Positions 8,651 through 17,075 of a stretch of 55,315 bases of DNA are shown piece after piece. Numbering within the stretch: position 1 is the stretch's first letter; each line of letters opens with the position of its first letter. The stretch comes from PALSA-505 sp035308365. Its GTDB lineage: Bacteria > Actinomycetota > Actinomycetes > Streptosporangiales > Streptosporangiaceae. The notes below the pieces were generated by a model, which saw nothing but the letters and a program-made list of their open reading frames with translations, made no database searches and was not told the origin of the DNA. Position numbers and translations under genes: made by a program. The DNA lies in the NCBI GenBank assembly GCA_035308365.1, contig DATGGU010000130.1, positions 1 through 55,315 on the forward strand, given 5' to 3'.

Positions 8651-8765
8651 CTTATTTCCCTATCTGCCGGGTGGAGACTTCGCCGCAGTTTATCCGGGTC
8701 CGGCCTGTCCGGGCGCGGCGCGGCTCCGCAAGCCAGCGCCGGGACCGGCCGAAACCCGGATTCGG

Positions 8766-9968
8766 TCAGGAGATCCTGGCTGCGACGAGATCCCACACCA
8801 CGTCGGCGAGCGCCTCCTTGCGGCCTCGCGGGACGTGCGTGACGCCGCCGTCCGCCGCCAGGATCACGGCCTCGTTCTCGCTGGTCCCGAAGGCCAGGCC
8901 GCCCCCCACCTGGTTGACGACGAGCAGGTCGCAGCCCTTACGGGCGAGCTTGGCCTGGCCGTTGGCCAGCAGATCCTCGGTCTCGGCGGCAAAGCCGACG
9001 ACGACCTGCCCCGGGTGGGCGCGGTTCGTGGACAGTTCCCGCAGCACGTCGGGATTCTCCGCAAGCCAGATCGGCTCTGGCCCGGTTCCCGTCTTCTTAA
9101 TCTTTGACTTCTCCCGTACCGAAGGACGGAAATCCGCAACCGCAGCGGCCATCACGACCGCATCGGCACCGGCCGCCGCGCAGACCATCGCGTCCCTGAG
9201 ATCCACGGCGGACACGACCCGGACCAGTTTGGCCCCGGCCGGATCATCCAGCCCGACGTTCGCGGATACCAGGGTCACGTCCGCTCCACGCGCGACCGCC
9301 GTGCGGGCGAGCGCGTAGCCCTGCAACCCGGACGACCAGTTGCCGAGGAACCGCACCGGGTCGAGTTCCTCCCTGGTGCCGCCGGCCGACACGACCACGC
9401 GCCGGCCGAGCAGGTCTGGCCGGAGGCCGGAGATGCCTCGTTCGAGCACCCGGAACGCCACCTCGGCCAGTTCGGCGGGCTCCGGCAGGCGGCCAGGACC
9501 GGTGTCCGGCCCGGTCAGCCTGCCGGCCGCCGGCTCCACCACCAGCGCTCCGCGCTGCCTGAGCAGGGTCACGTTAGCCTGGGTCGCCGGGTGCTCCCAC
9601 ATCTCGGTGTGCATGGCCGGGGCGAACACGACCGGGCAGCCCGCCATCAGCAAAGTGGCCGTCAGCAGGTCGTCCGCCCGCCCGGAGGCGGCTCTGGCCA
9701 GCAGGTCAGCGGTAGCCGGGGCAACGATCACCAGCTCGGCCCACTGGCCGAGCTGGACATGCGGGACCTCGTGCACGTCCGCCCACACGCCGGGAGTGGC
9801 CGGCTTGCCGGACAGCGCGGCCCAGGTAGCCTCCCCGACGAAGCGCAGCGCGTCGTGCGTGGGGATGACACGTACCTCGCAGCCCGACTCGGTAAGACGC
9901 CGAAGCAGCTCACAGGCCTTGTAGGCCGAGATACCGGCACCAACGCCGAGAATGACGTGACGTGCCAT
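8766..9968 (-). CDS. coaBC: bifunctional phosphopantothenoylcysteine decarboxylase / phosphopantothenate-cysteine ligase
   Basis: Catalyses two consecutive steps of coenzyme A synthesis: ligation of cysteine to 4'-phosphopantothenate (CoaB, C-terminal half), then decarboxylation on FMN (CoaC, N-terminal half). CoaC features are GVGAGISAYKACELLRRL, the catalytic His70 in HEVPHVQLG, and PAMHTEMW at 117-124. The classic motif has Asn where this protein has His120, a variant I have seen as usual in actinobacteria. The CoaB half begins near residue 190 with VVSAGGTREELDPVRFLGNW followed by SSG, the CTP-binding signature. 400 residues is normal. It is preceded by rpoZ and followed by metK. Confidence 0.97.
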   Translation of the reverse strand: MARHVILGVGAGISAYKACELLRRLTESGCEVRVIPTHDALRFVGEATWAALSGKPATPGVWADVHEVPHVQLGQWAELVIVAPATADLLARAASGRADDLLTATLLMAGCPVVFAPAMHTEMWEHPATQANVTLLRQRGALVVEPAAGRLTGPDTGPGRLPEPAELAEVAFRVLERGISGLRPDLLGRRVVVSAGGTREELDPVRFLGNWSSGLQGYALARTAVARGADVTLVSANVGLDDPAGAKLVRVVSAVDLRDAMVCAAAGADAVVMAAAVADFRPSVREKSKIKKTGTGPEPIWLAENPDVLRELSTNRAHPGQVVVGFAAETEDLLANGQAKLARKGCDLLVVNQVGGGLAFGTSENEAVILAADGGVTHVPRGRKEALADVVWDLVAARIS

Positions 9969-10045
9969 ATTCCCCCGTCAGGGCTCAGGCGGCCCGGGGT
10001 GGGCGGCCCGGATCAGAGAATGGCCGATCAGACCAGGAACTGGCC

Positions 10046-10315
10046 CTAGGCGGCCGGTTCCTCGGTGCTCTCAGCGGTCAGCAGCCGCTCGCGGATCTCG
10101 CGCAGGGCGATCGAGAGTGGCTTCTCCTGGACGCGGGTCTCGACCAGCGGCCCGACGTACTCGAGAAGTCCCTCACCGAGCTGGGCGTAGTAGGCGTTGA
10201 TCTGCCTGGCCCGCTTGGCGGCCATAATGACCAGACGGTACTTGCTGTCGACCACGCCGAGAAGATCGTCGATCGGCGGGTTCGTAATGCCTTCCGGGGC
10301 GGGAGTCCCTGCCAC
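10046..10315 (-). CDS. rpoZ: DNA-directed RNA polymerase omega subunit
   Basis: 89-residue omega subunit, which helps assemble the beta' subunit of RNA polymerase. The conserved core is NPPIDDLLGVVDSKYRLVIM then AAKRARQINAYY, followed by PLSIALREI near the C-terminus. It lies between gmk (32-base gap) and coaBC, the standard position across bacteria, so transcription is probably shared with gmk. The Ala/Glu-rich tail is typical. Confidence 0.96.
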   Translation of the reverse strand: MAGTPAPEGITNPPIDDLLGVVDSKYRLVIMAAKRARQINAYYAQLGEGLLEYVGPLVETRVQEKPLSIALREIRERLLTAESTEEPAA

Positions 10316-10347
10316 CTGCTGCCTTCCATGAAACTTTCGTCGTCGTA

Positions 10348-10878
10348 TCAGCGAAACATCAAGGCTACCAGCTCACGGCAGACCTCATCGACGGATGTGT
10401 TGACGAGCGTGACGTCGAATTCCTTCTCGGCCGCCATCTCCTCGCGCGCCACCTCGAGGCGGCGCTCGATGACGTCGGGCGGCTCGGTCCCGCGCCCGGT
10501 GAGCCGCCGGACCAGTTCCTCCCAGGAGGGCGGAGCCAGGAATACCAGGCGCGCGTCCGGTACCGCTTCGCGCACCTGACGCGCGCCTGGCACGTCGAGC
10601 TCCAGCAGAACTGGAATGCCCGCGGCGAGCTTGGCCTCGACCGGTGCACGCGGAGTGCCGTGCCGGAGGTTAACGTAGGGCGCCCACTCCAGCAGTTCGC
10701 CGTCGGCTATCAGCCGGTCGAACTCACGGTCGTCAACGAAGTAGTACTCGCGGCCTTCAACCTCACCGGGCCTCGGCGGGCGAGTGGTCGCCGACACGGA
10801 CACCCAGAACCGTGGGTGGATATCGCGCAGCCGTGCGACCACGGTGCCCTTACCGACGCCAGAGGGCCCAGAGAGCAC
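10348..10878 (-). CDS. gmk: guanylate kinase (start uncertain, probably extends upstream)
   Basis: Phosphorylates GMP to GDP. The P-loop is SGPSGVGKGT, and the GMP-binding and lid regions follow (SVSATTRPPRPGE, LEWAPYVNLRHGTPR, FLAPPSWEELVRRLTGRGTE). The coordinates use the GTG at 10878, the only ATG/GTG/TTG start in this frame. That start would cut off part of the first beta strand, giving only V-LSGPSG. The frame stays open upstream to a stop near 10966 and encodes a plausible extension ending NRARLTVLSG, as in other actinobacterial enzymes. A CTG at 10962 has a good Shine-Dalgarno match (GGCGGTGAT) and overlaps the mihF stop, so the true gene is probably 10348-10962, about 204 residues. 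Confidence 0.93.
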   Translation of the reverse strand: MLSGPSGVGKGTVVARLRDIHPRFWVSVSATTRPPRPGEVEGREYYFVDDREFDRLIADGELLEWAPYVNLRHGTPRAPVEAKLAAGIPVLLELDVPGARQVREAVPDARLVFLAPPSWEELVRRLTGRGTEPPDVIERRLEVAREEMAAEKEFDVTLVNTSVDEVCRELVALMFR

Positions 10879-10958
10879 GGTCAGCCGTGCACGGTTGCTA
10901 GAAGACGTGGAACCGGATGAGATGGCCGTGCCCTCGCCCTCTGGGTCGCCGGGAGCGG

Positions 10959-11279
10959 TCAGATATCACCGCCGAATTCGGTCTCAAGAGCTGCCCGCTG
11001 GTTCGCTCCGAGACCACCAACACGCCGGGACTCGGCAATGCCGAGCCGCTCCATGATCTGCTTTGCCCGCACCTTGCCGACACCCGGCATCGACTCGAGC
11101 AGTGCCGAGACCTTCATCTTGCCGATGACGTCGTCCGACTTGCCGTCCTTGAGTACCTGGGGCAGCGTCGTCGAGCCACGCTTGAGCTTGTTCTTGACCT
11201 CGGCGCGCTCTTTGCGGGCCCTGGCAGCCTTCTCCAGAGCGGCAGCACGCTGATCGGGTGTGAGGGGAGGAAGTGCCAC
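10959..11279 (-). CDS. mihF: integration host factor, actinobacterial type (mIHF)
   Basis: 106-residue nucleoid-associated protein that binds and bends DNA. It is unrelated in sequence to E. coli IHF. It was first found as the host factor for phage L5 integration and is essential in mycobacteria. The signature includes ALPPLTPDQRAAALEKAA at the N-terminus, basic KERAEVKNKLKRG, and the helix-two-turn-helix region SMPGVGKVRAKQIMERLGI followed by RRVGGLGANQR. It lies directly upstream of gmk, and their frames may overlap if gmk starts at CTG 10962. In many actinobacteria pyrF is its upstream neighbour. Here pyrF is 29 kb away. Confidence 0.97.
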   Translation of the reverse strand: MALPPLTPDQRAAALEKAARARKERAEVKNKLKRGSTTLPQVLKDGKSDDVIGKMKVSALLESMPGVGKVRAKQIMERLGIAESRRVGGLGANQRAALETEFGGDI

Positions 11280-11303
11280 GCCGGTTCACCTCGGGTTTCG
11301 TAT

Positions 11304-11339
11304 CGAAAAACTCGCTTCGGGAGGGGAAACTAGCGAGTT
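11304..11339 (-). terminator. terminator-like hairpin upstream of mihF
   Basis: Read on the minus strand, AACTCGCT is followed after a 15-base loop by AGCGAGTT and then a short T run (AGCGAGTTTTTCG). An 8-bp stem plus T5 is the form of an intrinsic terminator or attenuator. It ends 25-30 bases upstream of the mihF start. It could be the original terminator of the pyr operon, left next to mihF when the block was split, or an attenuator in the mihF leader. Confidence 0.5.
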
Positions 11340-12898
11340 CAGCGCGCCACGGCAACGCGAACCCCCGTTTGTTGTGTCACAAATTGCCGATAACTACCAT
11401 CCGCTAGTGACCGAATACTAAACGCTACGGCACGGAGCCGGGAAACCGTCACTGCCTGGACGCCCACATCCTGGCGCCTCACCCGGTTCCGGGGCGAACG
11501 TCCAGATACCAGATCCCGGTCTGCCACCAGACCCACCACGGCCAGCCTCAGTCATCCTTCCTGACTGGTAGCAGTCGCAGTGTAACCCACAGTCGGATTG
11601 AGTTGTGGCACCTGTGAACTTGTGCCGCATACAGCCATATCTCCGCCGATGTCACGCCGGGGCAGCGGGGGTGCGGACTACTGGCGCTGGGTGTGGGCTT
11701 GGTGGCGTCGCTGTCTGCCGGAGATCCTGCACGCGATCAAGGCGAATGCGCCCCGCGCCGAGGTCCACGTCCTGCGCGATCCCGCCATGGTCCGGCGTTC
11801 TGTCACCAGAGCACGGGAGGCGGCGGCGAACGCTGGCGCCGCCCCGCCCGGGTGTCGCTAGGCACCCGGATGGTGGCCCCGGTCACGGCCTTGGCGATGC
11901 CGGCCCCGGCGACCCGGTCAGCGAACAGCGGCTCATCCCCGGCGTCTCGCGTCAGCGGCTTTGGCGATGGGACATGCGGTTACGCGTGTGCCGCCCGCAG
12001 GAGCTGCCGGGCTGGCATTGGGAATCGGGGTGTGAGCATGCGGGATATGTCGCTGCAGTGGGATTGCCCGAAGGGCGTGGTGAGTGTTCTCGGCCGCCAG
12101 GATGGCGCCGTTATGTGGCACTATGCAGGCCCCCCAGCTTTGCCGGGATTGGCGCCTGGATCGTACCGGCCCGATCGAACGCGCTACTGCCGGCGCCCCG
12201 GCAGCGCATATCGGAAGATCTTATAGAGATCCATTAGGCCCAAGATCCGAGGGTAATGACCGGGGCGCCGGGATACCGATCTGGCTCGACTTCCCGGCCG
12301 ATATGAACTGGGCATGCTACCCAATTAGGGGCGGGCATCCGCCGGTCTCGAGAGCTAGGGATTGTGCACTTGTGCAGCCGGGAGATGGAAGCTTCAGGAA
12401 GCGGCGGCGTGTCGAACGGCTAGCGGCTATGGGGGTCGTTACCATATCTAGCAACATTGAGTGCGGATGTTTGCGACATCGAGAGAAGTTTCAGCATCAT
12501 TGACCGTTTCCGCAGGCCCGGTAACGCGGTCAATCGGCTTCTCGTATGGTCTGCAGTCCGGGTTCCCGCTCCAGGTCGTACCTGGATAAGAGATTGAAAT
12601 GCCCGTAATATCCTGATATGGGCAATTTTAAGTTACGCCTGCCGTTTATGGCAAGAAGAACTGTTGGTTAAAGTCATGAGAAGCGGTAAGGTCTCTGCTA
12701 CACACGGTTAAGGAAAAGTCCGGCTCATCCAGCACGATGGCTTTCAGAACCCCTCACGGTCAAGCATGAAGTGGGTAGCGGAACTACCTGAACACATCTA
12801 ACCGAACGGCAGGCATGAGTGCGCATCGCGAGCCTCATGCTGCGGGTAAGGGACGTCTCTGCCAGGCCATCGCAGGGTCCAACAGAGGTGCACATGTC
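11340..12898. other. 1.5-kb region without recognisable genes
   Basis: No convincing gene between the mihF leader and the large LuxR-type regulator. Several overlapping plus-strand frames at 11598-12237 are open, but their translations are Arg/Pro/Gly-rich or unlike any family I know, and none has a good ribosome-binding site. The right part (about 12440-12800) is clearly more AT-rich than the rest of the window and probably holds the promoter of the regulator at 12899. It may be decayed DNA at the left edge of the inserted locus. Confidence 0.45.
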
Positions 12899-15697
12899 AT
12901 GGCGGGGCGGGCAGATATTGGGCTCTATGAGCGCGAAGCGCAGTTGCGCTTGGCTGCCGACACCCTCAGCAGCGCGGCAAACCACCGGGGGCGCGCGCTG
13001 TTCATTGTCGGTGGCCCCGGACTCGGCAAGACCTCGCTGCTTGAACATATCTGCCGGATAGCCCAGGAAGACTTCATAATCGGCTCGGCCACCGGTGACC
13101 TGATGGAGACGTCGGTCGCATTCAGCTTCATCGGCCAGGCCCTGGACGCGCTCGGCTGCCCGGATCCGCACATCGACGCCAGGGCACCCGGCGCGAGCGT
13201 CAGCGATGTGCGCTCCACCCAGTTTCACCGCGTGTCGCGCTGGCTGCGCACGCTCAGCAAGCCCGCGGTGATCACCCTGGACGACCTGCACTGGGCGGAC
13301 AGCGAGTCCGCCGCCCTGCTGTCCTACCTGTGCAGGCGGCTGGAGCGGCTGCCGGTTGCCATCTTCGCAACGCTGCGGCCGTGGCCACCAGCCGCTCACG
13401 ACCTCGCCCGCCGTCTGGCAGCGACCAGGCACGCGGCGCTGACGGAGCTGGCACCGCTGTCCGCCGCCGCCGCGGCCCGGCTGGTCACCGACCGGATTCA
13501 CGCCGAGGCCGGCGAGCCGGTCATCCGGCGCGCGGTCTCGCTGTGCGGCGGGAACCCGCTGCTGCTCGAACAGGTGTCGGCGCTGGTCGACCGGGGGGAT
13601 GACCTTTCCTCACCAAAGCTGTCCAGAGAGCTGCCCAACCCGCAACCCGTGCTGCTGAGCCGGTTCGCCGCCCTGCCGACCGAAGTGATCAGGTGCGCAC
13701 AGGCGGCCAGCGTCTTCGGCACCAGGTTCCGGCCCGGCCTGGCCGCCAGCGTGGCCCAGGTGCCGGAGAAGGATATCGAGCGCACGCTCGAAACGCTCTC
13801 CCGCAGCGGCTTGGTCCGCGAGGTGGCCGATCACATGGTGGAGTTCGTCCACCCCTTGTTCAGCCAGCTCCTCTACGAGGATCTTGGCAGCTCGCTGCGT
13901 GAGCAGTTGCACCGGCGCGCCTGCCTGGTGCTGCTGGACCGGGGCCTGGACCGGGAGGCGGCACGGCACGCCATGCGCGGCCACCTGGTCGGCGATCCGA
14001 CGGCGATCGCGGTGCTCGAACGGGTGGGTCTCGATGCCTTGCGCCAGGGCGCGGCCGCCCAGGCCGCCGAGCACCTGCGCGCCGCCGTGGAGCTGGCCGG
14101 TCAGCGGGCTACCCGTACCTCGCTCACCGGCCTGAGCGAGGCGCTGCTCGCGGCCGGCCAGTACCGGGAGGCGATCGAATGCGGTGAGCGGCTTGTGACC
14201 ATGCCTGCCGAGTCACCGGGCGAGCAGGCCGAGGCCCTGGCCATCCTGGCCAGGGGGCTGGCCCAGTCCGGCAGGCTTGCCGAGGCCTGTGACTACCTGG
14301 AAAAGACGGTGGCCGCGGCCAAGGACACCGACCTCGCCCTGGCCATCGAGGCACAGACAGAACACGGCTACTACCGCTGGTGGATGAGCGGGCCGACGGC
14401 GGCGCTACCTTACCTGGCGAAGGCCCGCGACATGGCCAGGACCGGGGCGGCCGGCTCGCGGGTGGCGGCGGTCTGGGGGTTCGTCGCGCTGCAGGCCGGT
14501 GACCCGTCCGGATTCGGTGACACCGCGGTCGCGGGCCGGGCAGTCCTCACCGCACCGCGCAGCCACCTCGCCGATTTCACCACCACCTGGGGCGCGCTCG
14601 CGTCGTTCGCCGTCTCGGCCGGTGTGCTGGAACATTTCGGTGACGCCGAGCGGGCCTACACGACTGGCCTGGAGGCGGCCGAGCAGGCCGGCGCAGGTCT
14701 CACGGCGGGCGCGCTCGGGCTCAGCGTGAGCTATGCGGAGCTGCTGATGCGGCTCGGCAAGCTGACCGAGGCGCTCGACGTCACCACCCGGGTACTCGGC
14801 CTGTCCGACGTCATGCCGGCCCTCACCGCGACCGCCAGTGTGATACACGCCGGAATCCTGCTGTACCTCGGCCGGATGGAGGAAGCCGTGCAGTGGCTGG
14901 AGCGCGCCGAGGCCACTGCCGGGTTCCGGCTGAGCTGGATTCCCGCGCTGCGGCTGAGCTGCATCAGGGGCGAGATAGCGCTGCGCGCCGGGGACTGGAC
15001 CACGGCGAGCGCGCACTACGTGGAGGCCGAGGAGCTGACCGCACAGGCAGGGATCGAGGAGCCCTGCTTCTCCCCATGGGCCCGGCACGCGATCGTGTCG
15101 CATCTGCGGTCCGGCCGTACCGGGGACGCGGAGCGCGTGCTCGGCTGGCTCGGCCGGTGCTCGGTCAGCCTGCCGTGCCGCTGGCCCAGGATCGCGGCGC
15201 TCACCGGGCTCGCCGGGCTGGCCGAGCTGGCCGGGGACACCGAGGCGGCCGAGGCGGCCTTCAAGGAAGCGCTGAGCATGCACGCAGGCCTCGGGCTTCC
15301 GCTCGAACGCATCGAGACGCTGCTCGAATACGGCATGTTCCTGCGCCGGGCTGGTTCACAGGCCCGGGCCAGGCCGCTGCTCGCCGAGGCCATCGCCGCC
15401 GCCGAAAGCCACGGGGCCAGCTGGCTCGCCGCGCTGGCCCATCGCGAGCTCGCGGCCAGCGGCGGGCGGCGGCGGCGGCGCGGTGCGGCCGACAACCGCC
15501 TGACCCCGCAGCAGCGCCGGGTCTTCGACCTCGCGGTGCAAGGTCTCAGCAACGACGCCATCGCCAGCCGGCTCCGGGTTTCGGCCGGCACCGTCAAAAC
15601 CCACCTGGAGCACATCTACGCCAAACTGGGAGTCCATTCCAGACGCGAACTCATGCTCCGCCGCATCGATCCGCCACCTGGGCCGGGTGTAGCCTAA
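12899..15697 (+). CDS. large ATP-binding LuxR-type (LAL/MalT-like) transcriptional regulator
   Basis: 932 residues from the ATG at 12899. I chose this start because GAGGTG lies 8-9 bases upstream and the protein then opens directly into the ATPase domain (MAGRADIGLYEREAQL). The frame is open further up to 12815. Walker A is GGPGLGKTS near residues 38-46 and Walker B is VITLDDLHWAD near 123-133. The long middle (about 330-860) is Ala/Leu-rich helical, TPR-like. The C-terminus is a LuxR helix-turn-helix (LTPQQRRVFDLAVQGLSNDA, then SAGTVKTHLEHIYAKLGV). LAL regulators are signal-responsive ATPases. A LuxR-type regulator beside a response regulator is, from memory, also found at Streptomyces injection-system loci, so this is a candidate regulator of the neighbouring operon (inference). 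Confidence 0.92.
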   Translation: MAGRADIGLYEREAQLRLAADTLSSAANHRGRALFIVGGPGLGKTSLLEHICRIAQEDFIIGSATGDLMETSVAFSFIGQALDALGCPDPHIDARAPGASVSDVRSTQFHRVSRWLRTLSKPAVITLDDLHWADSESAALLSYLCRRLERLPVAIFATLRPWPPAAHDLARRLAATRHAALTELAPLSAAAAARLVTDRIHAEAGEPVIRRAVSLCGGNPLLLEQVSALVDRGDDLSSPKLSRELPNPQPVLLSRFAALPTEVIRCAQAASVFGTRFRPGLAASVAQVPEKDIERTLETLSRSGLVREVADHMVEFVHPLFSQLLYEDLGSSLREQLHRRACLVLLDRGLDREAARHAMRGHLVGDPTAIAVLERVGLDALRQGAAAQAAEHLRAAVELAGQRATRTSLTGLSEALLAAGQYREAIECGERLVTMPAESPGEQAEALAILARGLAQSGRLAEACDYLEKTVAAAKDTDLALAIEAQTEHGYYRWWMSGPTAALPYLAKARDMARTGAAGSRVAAVWGFVALQAGDPSGFGDTAVAGRAVLTAPRSHLADFTTTWGALASFAVSAGVLEHFGDAERAYTTGLEAAEQAGAGLTAGALGLSVSYAELLMRLGKLTEALDVTTRVLGLSDVMPALTATASVIHAGILLYLGRMEEAVQWLERAEATAGFRLSWIPALRLSCIRGEIALRAGDWTTASAHYVEAEELTAQAGIEEPCFSPWARHAIVSHLRSGRTGDAERVLGWLGRCSVSLPCRWPRIAALTGLAGLAELAGDTEAAEAAFKEALSMHAGLGLPLERIETLLEYGMFLRRAGSQARARPLLAEAIAAAESHGASWLAALAHRELAASGGRRRRRGAADNRLTPQQRRVFDLAVQGLSNDAIASRLRVSAGTVKTHLEHIYAKLGVHSRRELMLRRIDPPPGPGVA

Positions 15698-15719
15698 CTG
15701 AACGTTCAATCGTCTAGGC

Positions 15720-15752
15720 CGGCGGAGTGTTTGCGCAGTTAACCCTCCGCCG
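15720..15752 (+). terminator. possible hairpin terminator after the LAL regulator
   Basis: CGGCGGAG (15720-15727) and CTCCGCCG (15745-15752) are perfect inverted arms of 8 bp with a 17-base loop, beginning 23 bases after the stop codon. There is no T run, so Rho-independent action is uncertain. It may simply stabilise the 3' end. Confidence 0.35.
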
Positions 15753-15871
15753 CAGCCATGCTGGCCATGGGGTAACCGACGGTAAGCCTCCGCCGGCTGC
15801 CTGATGTCATCGGTCGCCGGATACCCCATGCTTGAACACGAAGTGTCACACGCCCACCGGACGGAAGGCAT

Positions 15872-16219
15872 ATGGTCAGCAAGACTCGCACGATTGCCGC
15901 GAATATCGCGGAACTTACTCTGATGCTGAAACCGGGAAATGATCCAGATGGCATTGGGGTGGGTAACCGTGGCAGGACACGATTGGTGCGGTTAAGCGGA
16001 CCGGCGGAGCTGAACGCCGGGATCGGTCATGCCTGGCAGCGGGCCGCGGGTAAGGGCGGTCCGCGGATGCCGGTGCTGAATGAGGCCTATTCAGAACGCC
16101 TGGGTGGCCAGCCAGCCACCGCAGCTCACAAGCTCGGTGTCTTGCCCGCCCGGCTGGTTTTGAATAAGTCCCAATGGCTTCCGGGTTCTCCGGGCGGGTT
16201 GGCGAGGCACTTGCCGTAG
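15872..16219 (+). CDS. possible small hypothetical protein (115 residues)
   Basis: An open frame between the two regulators. The ATG is preceded by GGACGGAAGG at suitable spacing. The translation begins MVSKTRTIAANIAELTLMLK and is moderately basic, with no domain I recognise, no signal peptide and no membrane segment. The composition is less GC-rich than the neighbouring genes. It could be a real small gene of the regulatory block or a chance frame. The rest of 15698-16288 shows only the hairpin listed separately and a GAACGTTC palindrome near 15701. Confidence 0.3.
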   Translation: MVSKTRTIAANIAELTLMLKPGNDPDGIGVGNRGRTRLVRLSGPAELNAGIGHAWQRAAGKGGPRMPVLNEAYSERLGGQPATAAHKLGVLPARLVLNKSQWLPGSPGGLARHLP

Positions 16220-16288
16220 CAATGGTCGTGGCGCCCGGCGCCTTCCAGGTAAGGCATGCGCCCGCCGGGTGCTCACTAGTGGTGGGGA

Positions 16289-17017
16289 GTGATCGGGGTG
16301 CTAGACAATCGTGCGGCCACCGCTTCGGTGGTCACTCTGCCGGTAGCCGGCCGGGAAGAACCGGCCGTCGAGCGCCTGCCCGACGGTCTTGACCGGGCAC
16401 GAATTCCGGTGCGGGTATGGGCCCGCGACCCGATTTCGCTGGCCGGGCTCACGTCTGCCCTTGTGTGCCGGCCCGAGTTGAAGATCGTGGACGCCGACCG
16501 GGGGGCAGCGGCCAGGGTTGCCCTCATCGCAGCGGACAGCCTCGATGAGTCCGTGCTGTCCATGCTGCGGGCGATGAAGGCGCAGGGATGCGCGCGTACG
16601 GTGCTGGTGGTCAGCACCCTGTCCGACGATGATGTGCTCGCCGTGGTCGATGCCGGGGTGTGTGCGGTCGTGTGGCGCTGGGAGGCGACCGCCACCTGGC
16701 TCAGCCAGGTGGTAGCCAAGGCGGCGGCCGGGCAGCCCGCCCTGCCGGCCGATCTGCTGTCCAGACTGCTCAAGCAGATCGGGCGGCTGAACCGGCAGGT
16801 GCTCTCCCCGCGTGGCCTCACCCTCAACGGCCTTTCCGCCCGGGAGGTCGACGTGCTACGGCTGGCCGCCGACGGGCTCGACACCGTGGAGATCGCGCAC
16901 CGGCTCGCCTATTCGGCCCGTACCGTCACCAACGTCTTCCACGACATCACCTGCCGCTATCAGCTTCGCAATCGTACGCACGCGGTGGCATACGCGATAC
17001 GCGAAGGCCTGATCTGA
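16289..17017 (+). CDS. LuxR-family atypical response regulator
   Basis: 242 residues with a GTG start (GTGGGGA upstream). The N-terminal about 150 residues resemble a receiver domain (RVWARDPISLAGLTSALVC and onwards), but the key residues look lost. The acidic pair after the first strand reads RD, the phosphoacceptor region reads VALIAADS, and the conserved Lys region reads CAVVWRWEA. It is therefore probably an atypical receiver not controlled by phosphorylation. The C-terminus is a LuxR helix-turn-helix (LSAREVDVLRLAADGLDTVE, then YSARTVTNVFHDI). No histidine kinase gene is adjacent. It converges on the membrane-protein gene at 17076 across a strong hairpin and is a second candidate regulator of the injection system. 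Confidence 0.85.
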   Translation: MIGVLDNRAATASVVTLPVAGREEPAVERLPDGLDRARIPVRVWARDPISLAGLTSALVCRPELKIVDADRGAAARVALIAADSLDESVLSMLRAMKAQGCARTVLVVSTLSDDDVLAVVDAGVCAVVWRWEATATWLSQVVAKAAAGQPALPADLLSRLLKQIGRLNRQVLSPRGLTLNGLSAREVDVLRLAADGLDTVEIAHRLAYSARTVTNVFHDITCRYQLRNRTHAVAYAIREGLI

Positions 17018-17026
17018 CCTTGACCG

Positions 17027-17055
17027 CGAAGGCCGGGCAGTTCGCCCGGCCTTCG
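17027..17055. terminator. strong hairpin between convergent genes
   Basis: Twelve-base perfect arms, CGAAGGCCGGGC and GCCCGGCCTTCG, with loop AGTTC, begin 10 bases after the stop of the response-regulator gene and end about 20 bases before the end of the opposing gene. The position and symmetry suit a bidirectional terminator, although no T run follows on either strand. Confidence 0.6.
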
Positions 17056-17075
17056 GCGTTGTAATACCTGGCCGG

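Noticed and set aside
8651..8765. SAM riboswitch or other RNA element upstream of metK
   Set aside because: The 115-base gap shows no extended stem arrangement or known riboswitch core by eye.
11598..12237. Overlapping plus-strand frames as a possible gene
   Set aside because: Three competing frames, no ribosome-binding site, and no recognisable domain; the evidence is too weak to call.
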